NCBI GenBank assembly: GCA_014526335.1
Contig: JACTAT010000010.1
Coordinates: 343,901 to 407,900 of the forward strand
Reading direction: 5' to 3'
DNA from: Chrysaora quinquecirrha
Lineage: Eukaryota; Cnidaria; Scyphozoa; Semaeostomeae; Pelagiidae
Length of the DNA: 64,000 nucleotides
Within the stretch, counting starts at the first letter, position 1; each line of letters starts with the position of its first letter. Of the stretch, positions 21,690-33,366 are shown piece after piece. The translations under genes were made by a program, and so were the position numbers. Below the pieces are notes generated by a model, which was given only the letters and a program-made list of their open reading frames with translations, had not been told where the DNA came from and ran no database searches.

Positions 21690-22182
21690 GTAATAAGTCT
21701 AACATTAAGTCTTTTCCCACTTTGTTCCCGATGTTCCCGCCTTGTTCCTCATGTTCCCGCTTTGTTCCCGCCTTGTTCCTCATGTTCCCACTTTGTTCCC
21801 GCCTTGTTCCTCATGTTCCCACTTTGTTCCCGCCTTGTTCCTCATGTTCCCGCTTTGTTCCCACCTTGTTCCTCATGTTCCCACCTTGTTCCTCATGTTC
21901 CCACTTTGTTCCCGCCTTGTTCCTCATGTTCCCGCCTTGTTCCTCATGTTCCCACTTTGTTCCCGCCTTGTTCCTCATGTTCCCACCTTGTTCCTCATGT
22001 TCCCGCCCTGTTCCTGCCTTGTTCCTCATGTTCCTACTTTGTTCCTCATGTTCCTACTTTGTTCCCGCCTTGTTCCTCATGTTCCTACTTTGTTCCTCAT
22101 GTTCCTACTTTGTTCCCGCCTTGTTCCTCATGTTCCTACTTTGTTCCTCATGCTCCCGTTGTTCCTGATTTTAGAGATAGCC
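21690..22182 (-). repeat. Right terminal inverted repeat: 31-bp minisatellite
   Basis: Reverse complement of the left repeat. About 13 units of TTCCCGCCTTGTTCCTCATG-type sequence end in the terminus CCTGATTTTAGAGATAGCC at 22182, next to the ACTTCCATT duplication. It is shorter than the left array (about 490 against 740 bp), so unit number has changed since insertion. All three plus frames are open through it, and these are repeat artefacts. Confidence 0.92.
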
Positions 22183-22350
22183 ACTTCCATTTGTATTTTT
22201 GTATAACTGAATTTTTAAACTTGAGTTTTCGTTGACCAAAGAAATATTTTTCCTCCTGTCTTCGATCAATAATTCGTTCAATTTAGCATTATTATCAATC
22301 AATTTACTCAATATAGAAAGGAAAGTTTCTACTAGTGGCCGAGAGTAGTC

Positions 22351-22710
22351 TTATGTTTGCTTCTTCGGTGTAGCAAACCTGGCTAAGAAATTCTGGAAAG
22401 AATCTTTTTTATTCAGGCTAGTTGCTTCTTCTTTCTCCGATTCACTTTCTGCTGTTTCTTCTGGAATTTCAGTTGTAGCTTCAGCATTATCCATATCCTC
22501 TTTTACGAATAAAGAAGGAAGACTGTTGGAAGTGGGCTTGCTAAATACTACTCCTTGTTCCATCAGACTGTCGAGGGAGTCTTCTCCATCGCTAAGATTT
22601 AGGCCAAAATGCTTTGAAGCAAACGCTAAGATATTCTCTCGGTTTCTCTGGACAGTTCTAATTTCCTCTATGCTTTTCAATATCAACGAATCATTTCTAC
22701 AGTGCGCCAT
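22351..22710 (-). CDS. Hypothetical 119-codon frame, unknown
   Basis: Open from ATG 22710 to 22351. The start is basic (MAHCRNDSLILKS) and the C-terminal half is acidic (TTEIPEETAESESEKEE). No family recognised. It lies between the MULE and a BEL/Pao fragment on the same strand, so it may be retroelement debris. Confidence 0.3.
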   Translation of the reverse strand: MAHCRNDSLILKSIEEIRTVQRNRENILAFASKHFGLNLSDGEDSLDSLMEQGVVFSKPTSNSLPSLFVKEDMDNAEATTEIPEETAESESEKEEATSLNKKDSFQNFLARFATPKKQT

Positions 22711-22759
22711 TCAACTAGAATATCAATTAAGCTAGAGTACGATAATATATTATTGAAAA

Positions 22760-23466
22760 TGAGCAGCTCTAAAAAAGACGTCCGCACAATTCGTGTCGCC
22801 AGAAATCCTTTAGCGTTAAAATGATTTCTTCGTTTTCTGCTTTAGGTGATTTCTCTGTTTCCAAACCTTTTTCTGGAATAAAAAAAGTCTCCGGGCCAGA
22901 ATCTAGAATCAAATGAGAACTTATGTTAGAGCATGTAGTATTTTCTGCCTGAGATTGACAAGGTCCTCATAACAGTCAGCCCAATTTACTACTTACTGCT
23001 ACTGGGCCAGTTTTACCTTCCATTACTTTCCACTCTCTCTACATCCAGATGTAGCTTTTTCTTTAGGTCTTCTGAGATATAACTTCTTTGACTGCCTCCA
23101 TCGAATACTATGTGAATAGGAATTTCTTTAGACTCATCTGGACCAAATGCATATGCCGCTGCTGTCTGCAGCAGAGCTTGTTTTTTTCCTTTGACCGTGA
23201 CAATTAACCGATTACAATCTGCTTCCGAATCAGGCGAGTTTTCTGATTCTTTCTTGCAAAGGACTTGGCGATGTCCTGCTCCGCATTTTCTACATTTTCT
23301 GTTGCAACTCTTCGCTAAGTGTCCAAAATTGAGACATTTGAAACATCTCTTGGCCTTCTTGAGAAGCTCTTTCCGTTGCTTGACATCAGTTGTATTTTTG
23401 CTATCCTCTGTGAGATGTGATTCGTTACAGAGATGGCACTGACGTTTATTCGGTTTGTCCTCTTTT
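22760..23466 (-). pseudogene. BEL/Pao retrotransposon fragment: zinc knuckles and aspartic protease
   Basis: From 23460 to about 23020 one minus frame is open. It carries CHLCNESHL, then FKCLNFGHLAKSCNRKCRKC (paired zinc knuckles at the end of Gag) and a retropepsin-like IPIHIVFDGGSQRSYI. The catalytic triplet reads DGG where a Ser or Thr is expected at the second place. Further down, LKDFWRHE (about 22805) fits the region before the reverse transcriptase. Truncated on the 5' side exactly at the TTAA element (23469) and without RT; a relic. Confidence 0.72.
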
Positions 23467-25504
23467 GTTTAAAGTGGAAATGACACCAAAATTTTTATTA
23501 ATCAATTTCATCAATTGAGTAGTGCTTATTACAGTGCTTTTTGAATTTTTTGTATCCGATGTGTAGTTTTCAAGATATTACAATTTAAAGTTAGGATTTT
23601 TCGCGCAAAAAGTGTCCCAAGCCGAACGCGGTCAGACCGCTCGCTACCAGACCTCTGTGACGTAAAGTGTTGGACAAAATTTCAGAGAAGAAGTGGTTGC
23701 AGAGCAAGACGGAAGGCCTACGAAGGAAGGAAAATTGATTTCTTTCCTAAAAATATTAATAATTTAAGTTGACAGTGACTTGGCTTTGTGTGACTGGCTT
23801 GTATATTGTGATATAATCAGTTTTTCAAGTTGATCAAGATGTGCACAAATCCGCTCTGAAAGGAGATGCGAGCAAAGGAAGGTGACACAGAAACAATATA
23901 GACTAAACAACCTAACTAACCAAAGTGATCAAGCTTCTTCATTTCTGGTTTGCACATTTGGTTTGTTAATAATTTTCCTGTATTGCAGAAGTGTTAGTCA
24001 AGTCAGTAATTTGAACAAGGGTCGCGTTAGAGTAGCTAGGTACATGATTCAGGATGAGTGAGCTTTCGCTTTCAAAAAAAGCGAAAGAGGGAGTTCGAGG
24101 AGGCGAGTTCCCAAAAATCTCGAAGTAAGAAACAAACGGATCAAATGATAACGATTGGAGACAGAGCTAATTTTGAACCTAGATGAAGCAGGTCCATTTC
24201 TGTGCTTAGCCCATTTTGAGAATACTTGCTTTGCTACACAAAAGGATTGAGTGCAAGCCAAGAAGAATATGATACAAGAAGTTCGAAGTGATTTATTAGT
24301 CATGGCACAGTACCTTCAATTTGAAATCCACACCTAACTGGTGGCAGTGATGAACTTGCAAAAGAGTGTAGCTTATGAGGAATGTGCTGAAGGACCCAGT
24401 TCCTGGAAGCCGTAAGGACCCAGATGCTCCCTTTTCTTTCTGCAAACAGTTGCCGCTCGTAGAAAATGTAGTTGTAATTGCAGAAGAATCATCAGCAGTA
24501 CTGGCCATTAACATTTTGGCAAGTGGTTGGCTGAACTGTCCTCCTTGCTAGGGTCAGGTGGTTGATTACTTAGAATCTTAGCAGAATGCTTTTAAATGCA
24601 ATGACGCAAAGATTTTTATATATCAGGTTAGAAGATAACAAATAAGACCATATTTCAAAAAACAGAATAATGCAAGAATTTTCTTGAGGTGTTATGTTGA
24701 ATTTTAATCCTATTGTTGTTTCAAGATTGACTGGACTTGTATCAGTTAGTATTCTCACAATAACAACTACTAAATAATGTTCAGAGTCCATGTACCCTGT
24801 ATGACAAGAAGATGGGAACTTTATTCATATGTCTTTATATATACAGACTGGAAGTGGATGTGTATTGTGCCATCCAAGATGCCAGTGAACCAATATCAGT
24901 GAACAAACCAACTTTACCCAAATGATCGTAGATGCCTACTAAGAATTAACTAAAAGAAGACGAATTTGACAAAGATTTGATTAACTGATTATGCAGTATT
25001 AATATCTCAACCAGCTTGTTTTGCAAAACTCCAGTATGTCTCCTATATGTTCCTCCCCAAAGAGGTCAAACATTTCCCATCACAATTTTGGTGGACCATA
25101 GCAATGTAAGCATCATATTAGGTTATACATTTAATTCTTTCAATGCTGCCATCAAAGATTAGTTTGGCAATGGCTTGATTTACTTCCCAACAGCATCAAT
25201 ATTATGTTGTACTGTAAGTTTGCTGTTCTTCATTTTCATAAGAATACCTGACAAAGAGAAAACAGATCTCATCATATTAATATTAATAATACAGTAGGAG
25301 ACAGCTACTTTTCTTGCAAGAAGAATATATGGACTATATTATACATAAGCTTGCAGTCTTTTTGCAACTTATAGGCAGTGCAGATTAGACTGCTTTTTCC
25401 AGGTGGGATGCTAATTAGATTTATTGGTACAGGTGCAGTTTAGCAGACAACTTTAAAATGGCAACGAAAAAATTTGCTATTGAGTCGAACAGATGACATA
25501 TACA

Positions 25505-25915
25505 TTAAAAAACCCTAAAACTAACCCTAACCCCAATCGAAAACCCTCCCAGAACCTTAACCCTAAAGCCCTACACTAACCCTAAAACCCTATCCTAACC
25601 CAAATCCCTACCCTAAATCTAAAACCCCAGTCTTACCCTAAAACTCTACCCTGACTCTAAAACCCTACCCTGACCCTAAAGTGCTAACCCTAACCCCTAA
25701 ACCCATCCCTAGCCTTAACCCTAAAACCTTAATGAAACAATAGCCCTACACCTTACCCTAAAACCTTTCCCCAACAACTTTAGCCCTAAAACCCTACCCT
25801 AACCCCAACCCTTAAACCCTTCCCTAGCCCTAACCTTAAAACCTTAATCTAATCTTAGCCGTACACCCTACCCTAAACCCTAAAACGCTACTCTAACCCC
25901 AACCCCAAAACCCTA
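25505..25915 (+). repeat. Degenerate telomere-like CCCTAA array
   Basis: About 410 bp of imperfect CCCTAA/CCCTAAAA/CCTAACC repeats, the C-strand form of the animal telomere repeat TTAGGG, mixed with ACCCTAC variants. Many substitutions show age. It lies inside the TTAA element, so it is interstitial rather than a chromosome end. Confidence 0.88.
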
Positions 25916-25987
25916 CTCCATTATAGTATAGTGTATAGTCTTGTTTCCCTTCTGAAGGTGTCCATTAAACTGCATTCTACCCAATTA

Positions 25988-26311
25988 CCATATTCCCTCT
26001 AATTAGCGCTGCACCTGAGATTGATTGAGTGAAATAACCTTGCCCTCTAATAAGTGCCGCACTCTATTAAGTGCTGCACCTTAATGTGCCACTTAAGCAA
26101 TGGTAAAGTGGATTTTGAAAAGAAAGTACAAGTTCACAGGTACTCTTTCTATTTTTCTTGAAATAGAGGTACACCGCATTTTGGATTTATGAAATAAGCA
26201 CCACCCTCTAATAAGCGTCGCCTTTCAATAAGCACCACACCTAAAAATGGTTGAGCAAAATAAGCGCTGTGGCGCTTATTAGCGCTGCGGCACTTATTAG
26301 AGGAAATACGG
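25988..26311. mobile_element. 324-bp Tc1/mariner-type MITE
   Basis: Inverted ends CCATATTCCCTCTAATTAGCG and CTTATTAGAGGAAATACGG are flanked by TA on both sides (25986-25987 and 26312-26313). The interior repeats CCCTCTAATAAGYGCCGCAC-type words several times. TA duplication and size fit a mariner-derived MITE. It is nested inside the 3.5-kb TTAA element, immediately right of the telomere-like array. Confidence 0.8.
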
Positions 26312-27019
26312 TAATCAATTAAGGGGTCAAAAGACAAAACTTTTTCAAGAGTACACGTACACCCTATAATTGTAAAAAAACACTTAGACTATAGGTACCA
26401 ACACTGACTGACACGGATGCCTTGAATAAATGAAGATTTTGTTGAAATAACTGAAATAACATGAGTCTAATGTTTAAATATCTACAATAGTTTTTCTTAC
26501 CATTTCTGTAGAGGAACAGGAACCTTCTTAGCGCCTGGAACCTGGAAACTTCTAGCGCCTTATAGATAGTGTTGCTGGTTGGATCCTAAACTTCGTCTTC
26601 TGGTCTTTGGCCTAAGATGAATCGTCTGCTTCATCAAGTTGATGAAGCCAAAGTTTCATCTTGTATGGTAATAATTTCCCTCCATGCACTCCAATGAGAT
26701 CCTCTTCTTTCTTAGAATACTGAATTGTCTCCGTAGACAAACTATTTGGTTGTTAGAAATTATTTTCCAATCGACTTGCTGCATGTATGTATCCTTCGCT
26801 GCTGCGCTTCGCGGCCTGTCTGTCAGGATGTGTCCAACACTTTACGTCACTCGCCCCAGACTCCGTGGACACTTTTTGGTGGGAAAATTCAAATTAAAAC
26901 TCTTGATAACTTGAATTCCGTTCAGAATTTGAAAATTTGGTGTTGATTTTCGAATTCAGCGCTATCGATTACCTATAAATCGACAATAAAAATTTTGGTG
27001 TCATTTCCACTTTAAGGGT

Positions 27020-27587
27020 TTCCATTTTCATTTTTCATTGTTTACCAACGGTAACCCCGTCAGTCTAAGTAGACTGCTTTGCAGGGGGCCGTGCAAAAAA
27101 CAAATTTTACAAATTAAAAACTAAATTACAAAATTACAAAACTTAGATACTCTAGATAAGGTAATGCTACATAAGAGAAAATAAAAGTAATCTAACAAGG
27201 AAGCTCTCTACAATTGTTCAGCCTCTTTTTGAAAGTATGTAGTGTGGGTGCATGCTTGACATCCAAGCCCAATCGGTTCCAAATCTTAGGCCCACGATAT
27301 GAAATGGATTTCTGGCCGTTTGTAGTTTTAAAAAGAGGAATACGCATATCAGTTTCTGTGTTTCTCAGTTTCTTAGTACTATAAGCTGCATTTTTTACAA
27401 ATAGCTCTGACAAATATGCAGGCGCAAGATTATTTGTTGCCTTGTACATAATAGTTGCGGTTTCATTCAAAGCAATGTCTGAAATAGTCGGCCATTTTAG
27501 CCTCTTTATCAGATTTGCTGCTGAAACTCTATAGAAAAATGGCAAAACCCGTTGCCTGTTAAACATACTCGACCCGAAAACCTGCAC
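27020..27587 (-). pseudogene. LINE 3' end: RT C-terminus and 3' UTR
   Basis: A 131-codon minus frame (27587-27192) contains LKWPTISDIALNETATIMYK, AYLSELF and SISYRGPKIWNRLG, the C-terminal region of CR1/L2-type reverse transcriptases. The 3' UTR continues to about 27020 and ends in an AATGAAAAATGAAAATGG-type tail, typical of such LINEs. It is 5'-truncated at about 27587, as expected of target-primed integration. The TTAA element borders the 3' end. Confidence 0.72.
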
Positions 27588-27772
27588 GATTCTTTGAAAA
27601 AACCTGAAAACCCGAGGCCGAAATCAGCCAGGCCTGCAACCCGTAAAGTCCCAAAGCCCCCCTCAATGTTCTATATCTTTGTACATGCCTTGTCAAAAGA
27701 AGCGAGAGCGAACGTTTTCATACGTTTTGAAAACACTCAAGTTACCACCAGTAGGCTCGTCATGGCATGAAA

Positions 27773-28740
27773 TCAATATTTCGCGGCCGAGGCTGATAGA
27801 ATTGAAGCCTGAGCTCTGGAATCGTCATTAGGTAACTGAGAAGTCTCCAGATAGTTGATAATAGCACAAAGATCACGATCTTGGCGTTGCAGCTGCAATA
27901 ACTGTGGAGGAGCTAAACATGGATGCTTAATTGTGACTACAGGCAGAGAAGCAGGTGAAAACAGAGCAGACACAGGTGAAGAAGCATAAGAGCGACGAGA
28001 AACAGCTTTTGCATTACCATTAGCCAAACCTGGGCAATATAGGATGTCGAAATCAACCTTTTGCAAGAGGAGAGCCCATCAAGCAAGTCTACAAGTTGTG
28101 TCATTGATTTTCAAGAGCCATGCTAAATACTTTGGTTTGTACGGACAAATAATTTACGACTGTACAAATACTGTTGATAACGTTTGATACAGTCGTTTTT
28201 CAGCACAACTGAGCTCACGACCGCCATACGAGACTACATGTTCAACATTGTCAATGCGCTGGCCTACAATACATCCAAGCATGGAGCTACTAGCGTCTGT
28301 GTAGAGATGGAAGGCTCCGTGAAGTTGGGATATGCAAGGAGTGGGTTCGAGGAAAGATAACGTTTCAACACTTCAAATGCTTGCTGGCATTCAACGCTTC
28401 ATGCGAATTCGACATTCTTGCGAGTAAGATGATTCAAAGGTGCAGCAATTTTTGAAACGTTTGGTACAAAGCGGCGATAATAGTAGCAGAGACCAAGAAA
28501 GAATATCTTTCACATTCTGTGGCACAGGAAGGCTGTCATCTTATCAGGGTCTGGTGATACACCCTAAAAAGAGACGACCAAACCAAGGAATTTTACACTA
28601 TGACGAGCAAAATGAAATTAGATTGGCTTCAATTTCAAATTAGCGTGACGCAAACGATCGAATACTGAGGATAAACAAAGTAAATGATCTTCAAAATCAG
28701 AAAAGAATACAATAATATTGTCAATGAATTTGTATATCAA
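27773..28740 (-). pseudogene. Ty3/Gypsy reverse transcriptase/RNase H fragment
   Basis: Minus-strand readings across a few stops show an RNase H start (FHLYTDASSSMLGCIVGQR, about 28270-28320), SYGGRELSCAEKRL and the exit motif DFDILYCPGLANGN (28045-28060), followed by a linker towards integrase. The upstream part gives thumb-type RT sequence (VKDILSWS, FKNCCTFES) to about 28740. Stops and frame changes make it a relic. It may belong to the same family as the gag-protease piece at 49.6-51.6 kb, but that cannot be shown here. Confidence 0.7.
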
Positions 28741-29262
28741 GGAATTTGTATATCCATAGTATCAAGCAAATTTTCCATTCTAAGCCGGCCAAGACCCATG
28801 ACTTAAGAGGCTGAAATGCTCATAACATTCAGGGGCGTCATGTCCCTATGGGGACAGTGGTTCTAGGTCTGTCCCCAAACTTGGCTTATTATTCTAAATA
28901 AGAGGCCACCTGTGTCCCAAAAAGTGGTAACTTCTTTCTTCTGAAAAACACTGTTTTTTTGACAACGGTTTTTGGACAATTAATTGCTTAGCAATGTTAG
29001 TCCCAAAAACTGGAAGTTTCAGCATCGTCAACGCTAGCCTTATTTGTCTTTCGCATTGGACACGGCCTTGAGTGCTTGAGACATAGAAACCTTTTGGCTT
29101 TTTTCCTCAATTTTATCGACACAGTCTTATCTTCGTACGATGCTAATTTCTGAATTTTTGCTTGGTCAATTTCTCAACTTGAAAAAATGAAAATAACTGT
29201 AAGTCAAAAAGAAGGTGCATTCTGCTGCACGCAATCTTATTCAACGTTTTCCGTCATTTATG

Positions 29263-29413
29263 TGGTGGCGTAGTCAAGGGGGGCACGGGGGTGCCCCACC
29301 CCCCAATCATTGCCAAGATGGGTTTTGTATGTCGGCCAAATCAGACCACGCCCTAAATTTCTTTGAACACGCCCTTTTGCCTCTCCAATCTTTGAAGTCT
29401 GGCTCCGCTACTG
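29263..29413. mobile_element. 151-bp hAT-type MITE
   Basis: The 8-bp duplication CATTTATG occurs at 29255-29262 and 29414-29421. The ends TGGTGGCGTAGTC and GGCTCCGCTACTG are degenerate inverted repeats of the CAGTGGCGTAGCC type. Size, termini and duplication length fit a hAT-derived MITE. Confidence 0.78.
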
Positions 29414-29421
29414 CATTTATG

Positions 29422-30750
29422 AATTTGGCAGAGACTTTTTTTACATTGAAACTGGAGGGGAGGCGCAAATGCCTCCTGCACTTGAAACGGCACAAAATAG
29501 CACATTTTTCAGTTCTGTCAGAAATTTAGGCTTATCTGTCTACCACACCGCAGCGGCCAGACTAAACTAGAGGGATGAGGGGCAGTAGCCCAACATACTT
29601 TCTCATTTCTATCTCTTAAAAACATTTTTGATGTGCGGCTGGCTGTACAGATAGGTAGGACCAGGTAGGACTGAAAATTGTGGAAATTGTTAGGTCAACC
29701 CAACCAACGCAACGCCCACTGCAAGGTGAAATGGTCTGGTAGCGACTTGCGGTTATTTGTGATTTTGCCTTGAGATTTGATTGGACAAGGGATTTGAATG
29801 AGGAAATTTGAATTTGAACAGCGCTCAACAGCTATCATGGCAGATGGCGGTTTTTCTGGCTCTTCATCAAGGTCACCGATGTTTGGTGTCAAGTCAATGT
29901 CCAAAAGAGAAGAATAAACTGGTGAACACAAGAGCTGAACAGGTAGGCCTAGCCTGCTTTTCAAAGGAGCAAGTTTATAGTAGTAAGTAGTTTAAGTTAT
30001 ACAGGAATGTTTATCCTTCGAAGACAGTTAGGCCACCGATGAATATAATGTTTACCAAAATCAAATTCCTAAAGTAAATCTCCGAAGTAAACTTTGTTAG
30101 GTAGCATAGGTAGATTTTCAGCAAGAAAGTATGGAAAACCATTTATTTTAATAAGCAAAACAGAATAGCTTACAGCTAAGTCAGGTTTAAATTTTAGTTT
30201 ACCACCCTACCTAAAGTTAAGAACTTTTTAACTTGCTTTCTAGATATATGGTGACAATGACAACATCCCTGGCCTTCAATGGATAATTTGGGCAGATAGA
30301 TATGCTTCTTAGCACTTCCTCTGCATCCGAAATCACCTCTGACCACTGCTGATGCTGAAGATGATATGTAGGAAATTAAGTTTGATTGCAACATCCAACA
30401 GGTCTGTTTGAATTTAGTTGTTACAACTAGATAGGTAGGTGCATATCAACAAGATAAGCGATTATGATATAGGTATTAGGGCAGCAAAATAAACATCCAT
30501 GAAGAATTCAAATTCTGGAATGATTCGAACCAAAATTATTTTACAAGCCAAACAAAAACATCCTTTCAGTTTCACCTAAACAAACCAGCCATTTGGCCTA
30601 TACCTATTGATCAAAAGCCAAGGCCAATTTAGAATAATCCTTTACCTCATTTCATCAAAGTAAGAAGAGTATCCAATTATGAGAGAGCAATTTTAGGCAG
30701 AAGTCAAACATTCACACCAAGGAATTGTTGTCTTGACTGCACAAGAAATG
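29422..30750. other. No gene recognised
   Basis: AT-rich sequence with no supported coding region. TAGGTAGG-type short motifs recur around 29650, 30090 and 30430, but no clear repeat unit emerges. Confidence 0.4.
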
Positions 30751-30754
30751 ACTT

Positions 30755-33366
30755 GTTATAGGTTAAGTAATTATGAACCTACATGCTCCCAACCATGTCA
30801 TTAAATGTAATTAGAACGAGTTGTCTCTTATAGACTGCACTTGGCAGAAAGCCATGTGAGACAACTTGTTATAGGTTAAGTAATTATAAACCTACATTGT
30901 CCCAACCATGTCATTAAATGTAATTAGAACGAGTTGTCTCTTGTAGACTGCACTTGGCGGAAAGCGATGTGAGACGACTTGTTATAGCCCGGGCAAAATT
31001 GGCTCAAGGATAACCTAGGTTTTTCCTAGGTCAACCTAGGTGTATCTCTCAAGGAAAACCTAGAAATGAACCTAGGTTTTCCTTGAGCCAATCCTTGAGA
31101 AGACCTAGGTTTTCCTAGGTTTTAAATTGGAACAACGTAGCTGTATATGGAAGGAAAAACAGTTCAAGGAAAACCTAGGTCTGCTCAAGGATGCCATATT
31201 TGGATGTCATCAGCCGATATTTCTGATGACAGGAATACCTAGGTTAAACCTAGGTTTTCCTAGGGCAATCAATAACAATTATTTGATAGAAAACCTAGGT
31301 TTTACCTAGGTTAACCTAGGTATAGAATACATCATTACCCTAGATAAACCTTGAGAAGATGACACTCAATTTTCATTCAAAATTAATAAAAGTAGAAATT
31401 ATGATTGTAAAGGCCCAATGTTATTTTTTATTCTGCATTGTTTCATGAAACGCCTCTAATAAAATAAACTTCAGCTCCATCAACACGCGATTTTCCAACA
31501 CATTCCCAACATGAATCAATGAATTCCGAATACTAGATTGAGAATTTCTGATACTGAATGTTGGAATTAGAAGAACATGAACGCCAAATGTGAAAAACAT
31601 GAAGCAAACACATTTTAACCCGTCTTTAACCACTCTTAGTAGATCAAATATAAACTGAGACCGAATGAAAAGGCTCATACAAGAAATAAACTAATTTGCC
31701 TTTAGTACTTTTTGTCATTTGTAGTATTTAAACTAATGGTAAATAGCTATTTTTGGAAGCTTTGAGTTCCAAAATTAATAAGCTCAAAACGTTGAGCGCT
31801 TATGGAAATAAGTCATATGCTAAAACGCTTTAAATGCTTTTAGTAGCAAATTGATGAGCTAATTTTAGCCTCTGCATAATAGGCGTTATCTAAACTACAA
31901 AACAACACGAATCTTAAACCATACTTGAAGAATGCAACAACTTACAACTCTTCACCTTCAAGTTTGTTCTGCCAATTTAGCGACAGTTTCTGCATTTTCA
32001 GTCTTTCATAGTAAAAATAGGTCCTCATAGTCATCGACTGTTTATCAGCATCGTTGTTTGGTTCATGAAATTACTGTGCCCATTATTAAAAACCATAAAA
32101 ACTGTGCAATTTTGAACAGACGAAAATCGTGTCTGCCTTCCAGAAGCAAAGTCGTTATCAAACCGTTAGAATTGTATTTTGGCGCCAAAACTTTTCGTAA
32201 GCTCAAGGTTTTCTCAAGGTGCCGTGTGTTTGATTTTCTCAAGGTTTCATGAAATACCTTGAACTAAAAGGAGTTCATTGGCAATTCAAGGATTTTTCAA
32301 GGTCCTTGGTTCAAATATGGTTCAAGGTTGGATCTAAATCCTTGAAACAACAGACGTTTTTTAATAGTGTTCAAGGTTTTCTCAAGGTCCTTGAGGTACT
32401 GAAATCAAGGTTTTTTTCGCAACAAGAATTACTGCTCAAGGATCCTGGGGTTTCCTTGATCATCCCTAGGTTTTCTCAAGGAAAATCAACGAAATTCCAG
32501 GATCCTTGATTTGGTAAATTGGCTGGGAGGTTAAGTAATTATAAACCCATAGTCTCCCAACTATGTCATTAAATGTAATTAGAACGAGTTGTCTCTTGTA
32601 GACTGCACTGGGCGGAAAGCGATGTGAGACGACTTGTTATATTTTAAGTAATTATAAACCTACATTATCCCAACCATGTCTTTAAATGTAATTAGAACGA
32701 GTTGTCTCTTGTAGACTGTACTTGGCGGAAAGCGATGTGAGACAACTTGTTATAGGTTAAGTAATTATAAACCCATAGTCTCCCAACCATGTCATTAAAT
32801 GTAATTAGAACGAGTTGTCTCTTGTAGACTGCACTTGGCGGAAAGCGATGTGAGACGACTTGTTATAGGTAAAGTAATTATAAACCCATATTCTTGCAAC
32901 CATGTCATTAAATGTAATTAGAAGGAGTTGTTTCTTGTAGACTGCACTTGGCGGAAAGTGATGTGAGACGACTTGTTATAGGTTAAGTAATTATAAACCT
33001 ACATTGTCCCAACCATGTCATTAAATGTAATTAGAACGAGTTGTCTCTTGTAGACTACACTTGGCGGAAAGTAATGTGAGACGACTTGTTATAAGTTAAG
33101 TAATTATAAACCTACATTCTCTCAACTATGTCATTAAACTTAATTAGAACGAGTTGTCTCTTGTAGACTGCACTTGGGGGAAAGCGATGTGAGACAACTT
33201 GTTATAGGTTAAGTAATTATAAACCTACATTGTCCCAACCATGTCATTAAATGTAATTAGAACGACTTGTCTCTTGTAGACTGCACTTGGCGTAAAGCGA
33301 TGTGAGATGACTTGTTATAGGCTTAGTAATTATAAATCCACATTCTCCCAGCCATATCATTAAAGT
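30755..33366. repeat. 113-bp satellite array, interrupted
   Basis: Unit of about 113 bp: GGTTAAGTAATTATAAACC, then CCCAACCATGTCATTAAATG, then GAACGAGTTGTCTCTTGTAG, then GGAAAGCGATGTGAGACGAC. Two units lie at 30755-30987 and about 7.4 at 32528-33366, all in the same direction and roughly 90% alike by eye. The two blocks are one array split by a 1.54-kb insert (30988-32527). No coding potential. Confidence 0.9.
30988..32527. mobile_element. 1.54-kb insert with CCTAGG- and TCAAGG-rich ends
   Basis: Sits precisely between two satellite units. The first 350 bp are packed with AACCTAGGTTTTCCTAGG and CTCAAGGAAAACC. The last 330 bp repeat TTCAAGGTTTTCTCAAGG. The extreme ends (CCCGGGCAAAATTGGCTCAAGG and the complement of the right end, CCCAGCCAATTTACC...TCAAGG) are imperfect inverted repeats. 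The central kilobase has no gene. It looks like a non-autonomous DNA element with long subterminal repeats; the superfamily is unknown. Confidence 0.65.

Larger units (their letters stand above)
12431..22182 (-). mobile_element. 9.75-kb Mutator-like (MULE) transposon encoding kinase-peptidase-transposase
   Basis: Both ends carry the inverted terminus GGCTATCTCTAAAATCAGG leading into a GGAAC-rich minisatellite. The target duplication ACTTCCATT is exact at 12422-12430 and 22183-22191, nine bases as expected for MULEs. Between the ends a single minus-strand gene (21335-13962) has seven exons, described separately. The outer flanks fit a LINE ORF1 region on the left and undefined sequence on the right. 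Two one-base frame breaks and one missing splice donor mean this copy is probably not autonomous as assembled. Boundary evidence is strong because termini, duplication length and transposase type agree. Confidence 0.93.
23473..27011. mobile_element. 3.5-kb TTAA-flanked DNA transposon, non-autonomous
   Basis: TTAA occurs at 23469-23472 and 27012-27015. The ends are inverted repeats AGTGGAAATGACACCAAAAT, with weaker similarity about 190 bp inward (GTGACGTAAAGTGTTGG near 23657 against its complement near 26829). A TTAA duplication is the mark of piggyBac or Kolobok elements. No transposase frame is evident. The interior holds a telomere-like array (25505-25915) and a nested MITE (25988-26311). 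The stretch 23700-25500 has no recognisable gene. Confidence 0.82.

Noticed and set aside
30755..33366. Regular 113-bp repeats considered as a CRISPR array
   Set aside because: The whole unit is conserved, with no unique spacers, and the sequence is eukaryotic; it is a satellite.
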